64,000 bases of DNA, from contig OZ231126.1 of assembly GCA_965153355.1 (NCBI GenBank), positions 11,160,001-11,224,000 of the forward strand. Reading direction: 5' to 3'. Shown one piece after another: positions 54,604 to 64,000 of the stretch (the stretch's first letter is position 1; the number at the start of each line of letters is the position of its first letter). Below the pieces are notes generated by a model. It worked only from the letters and a program-made list of their open reading frames with translations, did no database searches and was not told where the DNA came from. The position numbers were made by a program, and so were the translations under genes. The DNA is from Flaccisagitta enflata. Lineage: Eukaryota; Chaetognatha; Sagittoidea; Aphragmophora.

Positions 54604-55109
54604 TAATGCAAAAACTGCTCGGAATTCAAAAATGCGACCGACGGACCGACTGACCGACCGACGGACGGACCAACACGGCAAGGTGTAGAGTCGCGTGTCC
54701 GCGACTAAAAAAACTAAAATTAATAGGAGAAGAATAAGCATAAGAAAATATTCTATGATAAAACAAAGAGAAAAATTGAAAAAGAAAAAATATAAGATTA
54801 TGACTTAGATAAAGAAAAGAAGAAAAATGATTAAAAAAAAAAAGAAATCAAAAAAGTTTCTTATTCTTTTAAAGAATTTGCAACCAATAAAAAAATTTTT
54901 TAGGGACTTTTGATATCATTGCAGTATAAAAACAGGTCAATTGCAGTAAGAAAACATGTCAAGAGTCAATCCACTGAAGCACGCATTCCAATTCCACTGA
55001 AGCACGAGGTCGTGCTTCAGTGGAATGGGCCTTGACTGGCCTAATCTCCGGCCCAGAGTTCGTGATTTAATGGATGGCCGTTTTCTTTCCTCGCGACATA
55101 ATGTCCATT

Positions 55110-55319
55110 TCAAATGTCCAACTCTGGAAGATCGACCGTGTTTAAAATTTCTTGAAGGATGACCTGAGGAGAAAAAAAATCCGTTTGTGTAAAATTCCAT
55201 GAAGTCTGTATGGCTGTCTGTGTCCGTTTGTTTTTGTCTGTCTGGCGCTCTCCGGTTGTCCTTCTCTGTCTCTGTCCACAGTTTGGCAGTGTATCTGTGT
55301 GTCTGTCTATGTGTCTATG

Positions 55320-55380
<61 letters not shown>

Positions 55381-58300
55381 TTCATGGGTGGTCCCAAAGC
55401 CAAAGCCACGACGTCCTTGATGATGTTGATGACGAAGTTGTTGAACTTGTTGAGGATGAAGTTGAGGATGTTGAGATTTCCTTTGATTTCCGTTTTGATT
55501 TCTCCCAAATCCACGATGGCGAAATTGTGAAGCGTCGGACGAGCGCCTTTCTCCAATGGCTATGTATGAACGGAATGAATGAATGAATGAATGAATGAAT
55601 GAATGAATGAATGAATGAATGATGAAATATCTGAATTGATGACTGAATAAGCTATTACCCTTGGATATTCGGACACGCTCTCCTTGCCCTTAGCCCCTTA
55701 CCTTTTCGATTTCAAAAGTAAATCCAACAGCTTGCATGGCGATGTTTACGCCAAATGAAGGACCGACATTCATGAACTTAGCGGAAGCTTTGTAGTTCCC
55801 GGTCAAATCATTGACTCCAACTGTAGCGCGGATTCGAGTCCCGTTGTCCATCTTTGTTGTTGATGCCAATCCAGTTCTGAAGATTCATCAGTAATTCCCG
55901 GTCAATGTGTAGATATTGACCTCAGATCCTAAATCTGAGTCCTTGTGGATTTTCCTATTTCTTTTTAGATGCGTCCTCGCATCTCTATAAGAGGGTCTGT
56001 CCCTTGGTCGGTAGGTCTGTCTGAATGTCTGAGTGTATGAAATAGGAAAATTTCAAAACGCGATTTTCAAGGTTTTCTCTTCATTTCTCTTCATATTTCT
56101 TCTTGTCTCTTATATTTCCTTTGTCTCTTTCATCTGTTTTGTCTCTTTTGTCTCCTTTATGTCTCTTATGTCTCCTATATGTCTCTTATATCTTATTTCT
56201 CTTATGTATCTTAGGTCTTTTATGTCTCTCATGTCTCTCATGTCTCTTATGTCTCTTATGTCTCTTATGTCTCTTATGTATCTTATGTCTCTTATGTCTC
56301 TTATGTCTCTTATGTCTCTTATGTCTCTTATGTCTCCTTTATGTCTCCTATATGTCTCTTACGTCTCTTATGTCTCTCAAATCTCTTACATCTCTTATAT
56401 CTCTTAGGTCTCTTATGTCTCTTATGTCTCTTCATGTCTCTTCATGTCTCTATATGTCTCTTATGTCTCCTCATGTTTCCTCATGTCTCTTCATGTCTCT
56501 TCATGTCTCTCTATGTCTCTCCAAGTCCCTTCATGTCTCTTTGTAAGATTGAGGCGGGGGGAAGTGGGGAGGCGTGGGGGGGAGGGGTGGAGGCGTGGGG
56601 GGAGGGGGGGAGGTGTGGGGAGGCGTGGGGGGAGGGGTGGGAAGGCGTGGGGGGAGGGGTGGGGAGGCGTGGGTGGCAGGGGAGGGAAGGCATGGGGGAG
56701 GGGTGGGGAGGGATGGGGGGAGGCGTGGGGAGAGGGTTGGGAAGGCGTGGGGGAGGGGTGGGGAGGCGTGGCGGGAGGGGTGGGGAGGCGTTGGGGGTGA
56801 GGAGTGGAGAGGCGTGGGGGGGAGAGAGGCATCAGTTTATATTTCTCTCTTTATCTCTGAATCTTTATATTTTCATATTATTATATCCTGATATCTTAAT
56901 AAATTGTATGATAATATCTTAAGTCTAAAGAGGACGCATCTATTGGACATCTCTTGGCCTTGTTTATATGCGGCCGGTCCGAAGGTAGTAAAGGCATGGG
57001 CTCTAGCTTGAACTAATCTGCTTGAATTTGGTCCTGAAAGATACCTTGGTGTATGCACATAACTCTGTTCATCTCATTTACCAAAATTTTGAACTTCTTA
57101 GGGGCCCCTAGGGGCCCCCAAAAAAGCCCTTAATGAGAATATTTTTTTGAGAAAAAAAGTGGGGTGCAATCGATAGGAAATTGCTTGTAATTTCACTTTT
57201 TTAAAAAAAACTTGTAATTTCACTTTTTTAAAAAAAACTTAAAAAATTTTAGTGTCGGCCATATTACAGATTCTCCTGGAATTTTTTCAGCTTGATATGG
57301 TTCAAACAAATGTTCATAACTTCTAAAGTATTTGAGCCAGAACCTTGAAATTTGAAACGTGCAATATTGAAAGCATTGGGCAGGTCCATGCAAAAGATTG
57401 AGCTACTGACGGACCTATGAAAATTTTTGAGTCTAAGTCTACAATGTGACATTAACATATCCCATTTGATTGGAGGGTTGCAAGGGGCTGTCTAAAAATC
57501 AACAAATGCATCATGGCTCCCTGTTTTCATTTTACACAATTACAGTTAACCCTGCTTCAACAAACCCGTCACAAAAGGAATTCCGCCTATGGTGGATGCA
57601 AGTTCATACTTCCTTCATGTTTTTCTTTTCAATTCTATTAAGAGAATCTTTTTCCGTCAACAGAATTATTTCTATTAACAAATTTCCACTCTTAACAGAT
57701 GCAATTTGTTTGTCCTCAGAAGTCCGTTTGAGCGAGATTTTAACTGTACCTGTGAATAGAGCTGAGGCCCTTTAGGAAGCCATCGTAGACCTTCGCCGAA
57801 CCACGCAGTTCCATGCCGAGAACCTTCTTGGAGAATTCAAAGGACCTGATGGGCAACATGAGAGGGTCTAATCCCGTGTTCTTGATCGCCACTCGAAGGT
57901 TCTTCAAAATCTGTTGAAAGACATACAATGGGGTTCGTGGAATAACAGCTTAAACTAGCAAGCGAACCTGAGCTCCGTCACAGCGCTCAAATCCTGAAGT
58001 TATATATTGACATTTTCTGCTTGCGGAACACGAGTTAAATACAAAAATCATAATAACATTTTTAGTAATATAAGTGAACTTACATATAAAGACACCTAAA
58101 CAAACATTCCTTAAAGGCAGGTGGGCTTACAGCGAGAAAAAAAAGCTGAGAAAAACGACCTGTTCCTCACCTATGAATATTTAGATATTAGCACAACTTT
58201 GACTTGATTAAACGGGTATTTATAATTGAGGTCCCCTCGAGTTTCCGAGATATGTTATTGAGGAGTAAAAATGCTATCTGAAACTGTTTTTGTTAAAGAT

Positions 58301-61300
58301 TTTCTCCGATGGTAACTTGCCGTAATCATCATTTCTTTAAGGGAAGGTAAAGCATAAAAATAAAGAAAATCGCAGATTCTGTTTTGAACTGCAGAAAAGA
58401 TGACCGCGCAGAGAACGATCTTTTATACACTGTCATCGTTTAAGTATATTAGGCTAGTTTGTATGAAAATGGAAAATGGCTTCAATTTCTTTTTACAAAT
58501 AATATTATGAATAGCTTATGAAGGGATTTCCGTATGAAAATGATAATTGACATGATACAAAATTTTCGTTACCCTATACTACTTAAACCGGAGGAAGGTA
58601 TTTAAGTGTTTTAATTTCATTTGCCAAACTTGATACTTGAAATGTAAGTTATTCAATCGTTGCTTTTATCCCTGATTTTTTTTGTTGCTATGGAAACCAA
58701 GAATTTTTTTTTTTTTGAACATTTACAACTACTAGAATATCACTATTTTGACAAAGATTATCAGAACATTGCTTAGAATCAAATAACTTTCAGATTATGT
58801 TTCAGCAACAGTATGTGCTAGGAAATATTGTTCGCTGTTGCTAGGGAGCATCACAGCAGCAACCTAGTTGATGCCCCTAGCAACAGCCAAACGAGCAATA
58901 TTCTTACAGAACATACTGTGGGAAAATTTTAGCAAATTTAATTCTGAGCAATGTTCCCTAATAATATTTGTCAAAATATTGATATTCTAGTAATTATAAA
59001 TGTTTGAAAAAATGTTTGTGGTTTCCATAGCAACCGAAAAACTCAGGGAAAAAAGTGTTGATTGAATAACTTATATTTCAATTATCAAATTTGTAAAATG
59101 AAATTAAGACACTTAAATACCTTCCTCCAGTTTAGGCTGTTATTCCACGAACCCCGCTGTACGATGACTGATGAACGAAAGTTGAATCCTAGAACTCATT
59201 TTACTTTGAGCCACTATGGCGAACTGCCGTTGAATCCCAGGACTCAAGCCACTATGAGCCCTCTTACAGAGTTGGCCTGATGTTGGTGTATGTAATTGGA
59301 AATGAATTGGTCAGTGACCAATCTGGTATTCATTACAGATGGCAATCGCCCTCAAGGGGCCAGGAGTGCTTTTTTTCTTTCCCTACGAGTAGCACATATT
59401 TTCCAGTGAGATCTTCCGACTTGTCTAAATATCATTTTCTTATGGAATAGGCCAGTCACCATGGGTCAAAGTATTTAGTGTCGCGGATGGTTGGGCAGGG
59501 GCGAATAAGCCTTCCCTTTTTCAGCACAAACACATATTTTCACTCACAATAATTGACAGACCAAAAGATGAAATGACCCATGGTAGCCACCGGGCGCGGG
59601 ATTGATTAGACTGCATTAATTTTTTGTCAACCAAAACTTTGATATTCCGGTAAGTGTCTGGAATTTTTTTCTAAGACCCAAAATCGGAGATGGGATTGAA
59701 TGCCGTTTACCTTATCGATTTTCTCCTTGCGGCTCATTGCGGCACACCTTTCAAAGGTCGTCTTTTCATATGCAAATTAGTCTGAGCTACTAATTTGCAA
59801 AAGCATATCTATCTTAGAGACTTCCAAATTTCATGAAATTTTAGGTGATGGTGGTAGATGTTGTTTGCAAGTTACGGCCTGAATTTCAACCCAAAATTTG
59901 CATTTCTAATGGAGAATAATGACAATTTTAGTGGTAACAAAAATAAAAAGGCCAATTAACGTTTTATATAGTGCAATTAAACATATTTGCTAACATCCCT
60001 TTGAGAAAAAATCGCTTGATAACCTCCTGCTAGATGCATATAAGTACAAAGCAACTAAAAAAATTAAATAAAATATTTTTTTGATTTTTGACTACTCCAT
60101 ACTACCCATGGACGGACTGACAAAGCCTCTCATAGCCAGTCATAGAGTTGCTAGTCCACGATTAAAAAGAAAATAAGCCCATCCAGGCAACTCGATGCGT
60201 CATCTGCCTGATTTTCAAACAGGCCTAGTGAAGACCGTCATTCAGATGGACATACAAATAGACCTTATGAATGCGAGGATGTATCTAACAAGGCCGGATA
60301 CACGGCTAACCAAGTCGTGTGCGGGTGGGCAGGGGCAGTGATGAAATTGACCAACCAAGCAGTTTGGCAGGAGCAGTAACCCCAAAACCGCCCGTAAATG
60401 CCAAAAAAAGCTCAGCGTGACTGACCAAGCAACGGATGGACCGACCGACGGACAGAGCGGGTTGTAGAGTCGCGTGCACGCGACTAAAAACCAAAAGCTT
60501 ACCAATGGGTTTGAATGGAAGAAAACGTGATTTCATATACTTTCCCATTGTAAAAAAAAACTAAGAGGCGTGTTAGGTCCTTCCATATATTGAAAATGAT
60601 GTAAGGAGCTAATTTGCATATTGCAGTAACAAGGTTTCTTAGTGCATATATAACAACCTAATGTCATTTTCAAAATGTAACTCCATTATGCGTTGTATCT
60701 CTTAAGTTTAACAATGAAAATTTTGATTTTATTGATAGATTCAATTACGTCACCTTGTTAAACATTGATGAAGATTCTTATCAAAATCAACTTCAATGTT
60801 TTTAAGTAAGCATTTTATATCCGAGCCAATTAATCATCAAGGAATATCGAGAAACAGTATAATACAACCTTCTGGATTACCTTCCGGGGGCTTTTTTAGA
60901 TGGCGGGGGACCTATCCCGCCCAGAAGCTATTGACGTATAGTGAAGGTGTAAGGCTCGTGGTGCTGAGCCGATGTAATCGTAAGAGGTTGAAGGGAATAA
61001 AGGTGTAAAGCTAAATCGGGATGGACTTCAAGTTAAGTGGGAACAAAAGGGAACCATATTTTTTGTTTTTCCCTTTTCTCACTCTTCTTTTTCTTTTGCT
61101 TTTTCTTTCTTCCTCTTCCTTCTTTTTCTTTTTCTTTTTCTTTTTCTTTTTCTTTTTCTTTTTCTTCTTCTTTTTTTTCTTTTTCTTCTTCTTCCTTATC
61201 CTTCCGAGTAGCGGCGCTACTCGCTACTCCATAAAAAGTACGCCTGCAAGGGGCCTTCAATAATTCAAACCATTTCGATGAAAACCATCCGGTTGTAACT

Positions 61301-61523
61301 TTGAAATTACGGCATGATGTCTTTGATGAGAAGATGGAGAACGCTGACCTAATCTTTTCGACCAAAGAAAAAAAAGAAGTTGAAAGCCTACCTCATCAGC
61401 GTAATCGTTGGCATTTCCACTGTGGACATCGACGATTCCTTCAATTCCATCACCAGCAGTTTGAGGCCGTGCTGAGGCCAAACTCAAACACACCAACAAA
61501 AAGACGCAAACTGAGGATCTCAT
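55110..61523 (-). CDS. Secreted JHBP-like / mite group 7 allergen-like protein, six exons, complete
   Basis: Six exons join with consistent phases to about 247 codons: 61392-61523 (start ATG, signal peptide), 59711-59761, 57750-57910, 55702-55876, 55380-55550 and 55110-55163 (stop TGA). The N-terminus MRSSVCVFLLVCLSLASA is a typical cleavable signal peptide, so the product is secreted. Residues about 62-115 contain the pattern KNTGLDPLMLP followed by F-x-F and a GMELRGSAKVYDGFLKGLSSI segment; next come an NGTRIRATVGVNDLTGNY strand, and a C-terminal amphipathic helical stretch (LNKFNNFVINIIKDVV). This order, and the length, match the arthropod group 7 allergen / juvenile-hormone-binding-like BPI fold, which binds small lipids; the ligand here is unknown. 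All junctions are GT-AG: donors GTAGGC, GTAAAC, GTACAG, GTAAGG, GTGAGA. Family assignment is from recalled family pattern, not a search. Introns contain MITEs, (CT)n and a G-rich array. Confidence 0.8.
55380..55876 (-). CDS. Exons 4 (55702-55876) and 5 (55380-55550) of the allergen-7-like gene
   Basis: Exon 4 completes the split Arg codon and encodes TGLASTTKMDNG through VGFTFEIEK; it ends AAG|GTAAGG. Exon 5 starts KGARPTLHNFAIVDLG and ends PPMK|GTGAGA, with the donor embedded in the edge of a (CT)n array (plus strand 55326-55378). Both are in phase with the neighbouring exons. The 151-base intron between them contains a (GAAT)n run at 55575-55620. Confidence 0.75.
56090..56825. repeat. 9-base TCTCTTATG array followed by G-rich GGGGAGGCGTGG array
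   Basis: 56090-56540 is built of TGTCTCTTA-type 9-mers; 56550-56825 is about 14 units of GGGGAGGCGTGGGG. Both sit inside a type D hairpin-ended element in intron 3 of the allergen-7-like gene. Confidence 0.8.
57010..57445 (-). repeat. Dispersed repeat, copy 2
   Basis: Inverted relative to 38335-38940, same ends, with part of the middle missing. Lies in intron 3 of the allergen-7-like gene. Confidence 0.6.
57543..57746. mobile_element. Pogo-like MITE, TA target, in intron 3 of the allergen-7-like gene
   Basis: Ends CAGTTAACCCTGC and (complement) CAGTTAAAATCTCGC, flanked by TA on both sides. The right end abuts the exon 3 donor: the TA overlaps the GTA of the splice site. Related ends (TACAGTaAAACCCCGCTCTAACGG type) occur at 23040-23085 and 42780-42830. 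Confidence 0.55.
57750..57910 (-). CDS. Exon 3 of the allergen-7-like gene (core lipid-binding-fold start)
   Basis: Acceptor TGTCTTTCAACAG, starting phase 0 with ILKNLRVAIKN; ends phase 2 at CACAG|GTACAG. It carries the diagnostic GLDPLMLP motif. The donor GT-A is immediately followed by the terminus of a 204-bp TA-flanked MITE, and a second, larger transposon begins 13 intronic bases beyond the acceptor AG, so this exon is sandwiched between two transposons. Confidence 0.75.
57926..59159. mobile_element. TA-flanked foldback transposon in intron 2 of the allergen-7-like gene
   Basis: Both ends read CA-x-x-GGGGTTCGTGGAATAACAG and are flanked by TA. Inside, 58583-59135 is a nearly perfect long inverted repeat with ~265-base arms; the centre near 58860 has CTAGCAACAGC/GCTGTTGCTAG blocks. 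The right TIR continues straight into the foldback arm. No transposase frame. Confidence 0.65.
60287..60490 (+). mobile_element. Hairpin-ended element, type B (best copy)
   Basis: Starts AACAAGGCCGGATACACGGC, has internal GTCGTGTGCGGGTGGGCAGG, a GACCGACGGAC core and ends GGTTGTAGAGTCGCGTGCACGCGACTAAAAA in form (hairpin GTCGCG-TGCA-CGCGAC). Other B copies: 4039-4191, 25042-25235 (-), 27853-28004, 32050-32567 (-, interrupted), 42263-42448, 51146-51306 (-), 52968-53180 (-), 54142-54713 (interrupted by a MITE). Confidence 0.7.
61068..61195. repeat. TTTTTC / TTC pyrimidine tract
   Basis: Pyrimidine-only strand, intron 1 of the allergen-7-like gene. Confidence 0.8.
61392..61523 (-). CDS. Exon 1 of the allergen-7-like gene (signal peptide)
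   Basis: Starts at ATG (61523). A hydrophobic core VCVFLLVCLSL ends near ASA, followed by an acidic, low-hydrophobicity segment (TAGDGIEGIVDVHSGNAN). The exon ends phase 0 at GATGAG|GTAGGC. An ORF runs on beyond the donor, but its translation there is unlike the family. Confidence 0.75.
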
Positions 61524-62582
61524 CTTTCTCGTTGGTTGTGTGAAAATTCGACGGGATTTGAAATGGATGTCAACAGTTTAAACAGATTAAAAGTATAATT
61601 CTTTTTTTTAAAAAAAGATTATACAAGCCGCGAAAATCCATTTTCGTGTTCAAGCCATCGTTTTTATATGAGTAATAAGCCGTATTTAATGGGGCTGAAG
61701 ATCGTGATCGACTTCAAATGTGACCCCATTAATAACAAGTTATGAGCACTTAACTAGGCTGATCAGATGTGAGGTTCTCATGAAACAGAACACCGAGAGC
61801 GTGAAGATCGCTAGTTTGTTAGTGTTACCGAGAGTTTCTATATGCGTCGACGCATTTGTAGAAGCGGGTTTGCCTTTCTGTCCCTTCGTCCTTACATACA
61901 TTCTTCCTTCCCTTCTTCCGTCCTCCCGTCCTTCCGTCCACCCGTCCACTTGATCTTTTAGAAATGACTATCATTTAAAGCCAAATGGTCTCTTTAAAGT
62001 TGCTACTTATCAGTTACTACTTAGACTGGGGATTGGGGACGCAGCTGACAAAGTGGGAGGCGTTTATTTAGGTTTTTGGGCGGGTTACGCTCTTTAAAAT
62101 AAATGAGTTCTGAGGCCTTTGTTTAAAAAGATTTTCGGGTCCTACTCCTGTTGGCGACGTTGTGTATCAACTCTATATCGACCAACGATTACCGAAAACA
62201 AAAGACATAGACTCAGAGAAAAAGTTTAACGGTAACTTCAATCGAATGATATGCACTGACGGGCACCAGGGCTACTTAGCAAGTTAGCATGATTCGGGAA
62301 CATGCCTGAGATGCCCTGTGAGGGCTCAAAGTCGCCCTACTATCTTGGAATAAAAATCTTTCCTCCCGTTTTAACAAATATCTCTGGTGTTATACACCCA
62401 ATCTTAAAAAAATCGGTGACGGAATTTAAGCCCTTCAAATTTGCAAGTGAGCTATGCAAACCGCATCTTTCCTGGTATGTCGTTTCTTAAAAGGGGCCCC
62501 AAATCTGGCCCCATATCTTGATGCTGGATCTGGTTTTGAGCGATGACATATCACCATCTTTCTAACTTAAAGCGTTTAAAAG

Positions 62583-62916
62583 TCACCGTATTTCCTGCAT
62601 TTATCGCCCCCCCCCCCTTTTGAAGAAAGAAAGAGCTCATGACAGACTTTTATTTTTTAAACAAATCTGTTCAAATTTATTGTAAATCATGTTGTTCAAT
62701 GAAATAAAAAATATAAGAATGGTATGCGATATAAAAATATTCTTTGTTTTAGTGCTTTATTGCATTGAAATATGAAATTTTTGTCTAAAACATTACGTTT
62801 CCTTTAAAATCATCTATACATGAGTGTACGAGAGGCGCTAATTGCAGGTTGAAAATGACAATGTTTCACTTGAATTTCAAAAGCGCCCGGGGCGCTAATT
62901 ACAGGAAATACGGTGA
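62583..62916. mobile_element. MITE-like inverted repeat
   Basis: Ends TCACCGTATTTCCTG...CGCCCC in inverted orientation at both sides, ~330 bases, AT-rich interior, no frame. Target duplication not clear. Confidence 0.5.
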
Positions 62917-64000
62917 ACTGTAAATGAAATCTTTCAATTTAGCTTTTGCCATTTCTACACAATCTTCTTACAAATCACTTCACTTTTTTTTTAAATTACT
63001 ACTAAACGAGCTGGGCTAGACAGATGCGGTTTGCGAAGACTGCTTGCAAATTCAAAGGGCTTCATTTATGTCACCTACTGTTCAATAATTTGTAGAGTCT
63101 GTTTAGAGCTTCAAGTCTAAACTTAGCAAAAGAAGAGATCAAGAAAATGGCGTGAGTGGTCTGGTCTATATATTTTAAATTATTATGCACTCATGTTTAT
63201 ATCAATAAATGAACTTATTTTCAAAAAGGAAAGATTTTTTTTCCAAGATAGTATTAAGCCATAACTCTGGTTACTCAGGCTCTTATTCAGCCTTTGAATT
63301 TGCAAATTTACCCTCAAATCAGTCCCTAATATACCTGATATTTGCGCTCTAAGCAATCAAAACAGCCCTTAGATGTTCCCTCGTCTAGCCGGCTGGATAT
63401 ACAACCCTGTATTTTACAGGTCATCGGTCCTAAGAGGCTGATGCTGCTCCACTTCTTCAGCTAATGTGTTTTGTTTTGTGGCTTAAGTTTATACTCGTGC
63501 CATGGGATGGGATGGGATGTGGGTGGGTTTGAACTTAGGATTACGTGTGGTGTTAGAGAAGGAGTTGGGCTTAGAGGTGGTGTAGTGTAATGGATTAAGT
63601 TAAGAGTATGGCAGAGTGAAGGATTAAGTTACGGCAGAGTTGGGCTTCCGGTTGTGGTTTTGATTTCGTGCCCTCCCCCCCCCCCAAAAAAAAAAGTCAG
63701 GGGTGTACATAATTGAGTGGCTTTTGATATTTCCCCCCCCCCCTGCCTTTGATTTTCTTTCCCGCGCTGCATCGCGTCGCGTTACGAAATCTATGATTTT
63801 CTTCCCGATAAAGCAATAAAACAGTGTATGTAAGGTTTAAATAGTGTTAAATTGTGTTTTACTAATCAAGTTTCATGACATGGTACTGCCAAAAGTTATA
63901 TTTTCCCCAAATTTTCTATTTTTTATTTTTTTCCCCTTCCTTTCCCTTCCCCATCTCCAAACCCTTTGATTTCCCCCCCCCCCCCCCCCGCCGGGGCGGG
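62917..64000. other. AT-rich tail with C homopolymers, no feature
   Basis: Nothing coding. 63404-63445 has a weak match to the cassette arm (CCTGTATTTTACAGGTCATCGG). Ends in a long C run and CCGCCGGGGCGGG. Confidence 0.5.

Overview
This is eukaryotic intron and intergenic DNA, not a gene-dense bacterial window. Most of it is simple-sequence repeat and transposon debris. The best taxonomic clue is a complete six-exon minus-strand gene (55.1-61.5 kb) for a secreted protein of the JHBP-like / mite group 7 allergen type. That family is known to me from arthropods, so an arthropod is likely; the extreme microsatellite load would fit a crustacean, but that is inference. Nearly all long open frames in the window are artefacts of (CT)n, (GA)n, (TTTC)n, (CAA)n, (GAT)n or (AC)n tracts.

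Layout. 0-7 kb: microsatellites and short hairpin-ended elements. 7.3-22.5 kb: I assemble a 15-exon minus-strand gene whose intron phases agree at every junction. It encodes an acidic poly-Asp region, a coiled coil and a Lys/Arg-rich C-terminus; the protein is not recognised and the 5' end is missing. Its introns hold huge (CT)n/(CAA)n arrays. 22.5-31 kb: microsatellites, a LINE 3' end (25.7-26.1 kb), two TA-flanked MITE-like elements, and a possible further acidic exon at 28.2-28.4 kb. 31-39.6 kb: a ~2 kb inverted-repeat element with a MITE inside it, and minisatellite cassettes. 40.2-52.8 kb: two ~97% identical LTR-like copies ~11.9 kb apart. Between them lie a 3.4 kb hAT transposon with an 8-bp target duplication, more cassettes, a single-exon F-box-like/TM gene broken by a stop and a frameshift, and a foldback element. 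53-62 kb: the allergen-7-like gene, with transposons in its introns. 62-64 kb: a MITE and plain AT-rich DNA ending in homopolymer C/G.

Two repeat families run through the window and are the most interesting content. One is a ~130-220 bp element with a GACC/GGAC-rich core that ends in a hairpin followed by TAAAAA. Different copies carry different hairpins, and the matching internal motif changes with the hairpin. The other is a cassette of AGGCCTGAGAGGGC-like minisatellite flanked by inverted GC-rich arms, again with interchangeable hairpins. Several exons sit within 2-30 bp of transposons, and in two places an element end appears to form part of a splice site. Coordinates of exons were derived by hand from splice motifs and frame; allow an error of a base or two.
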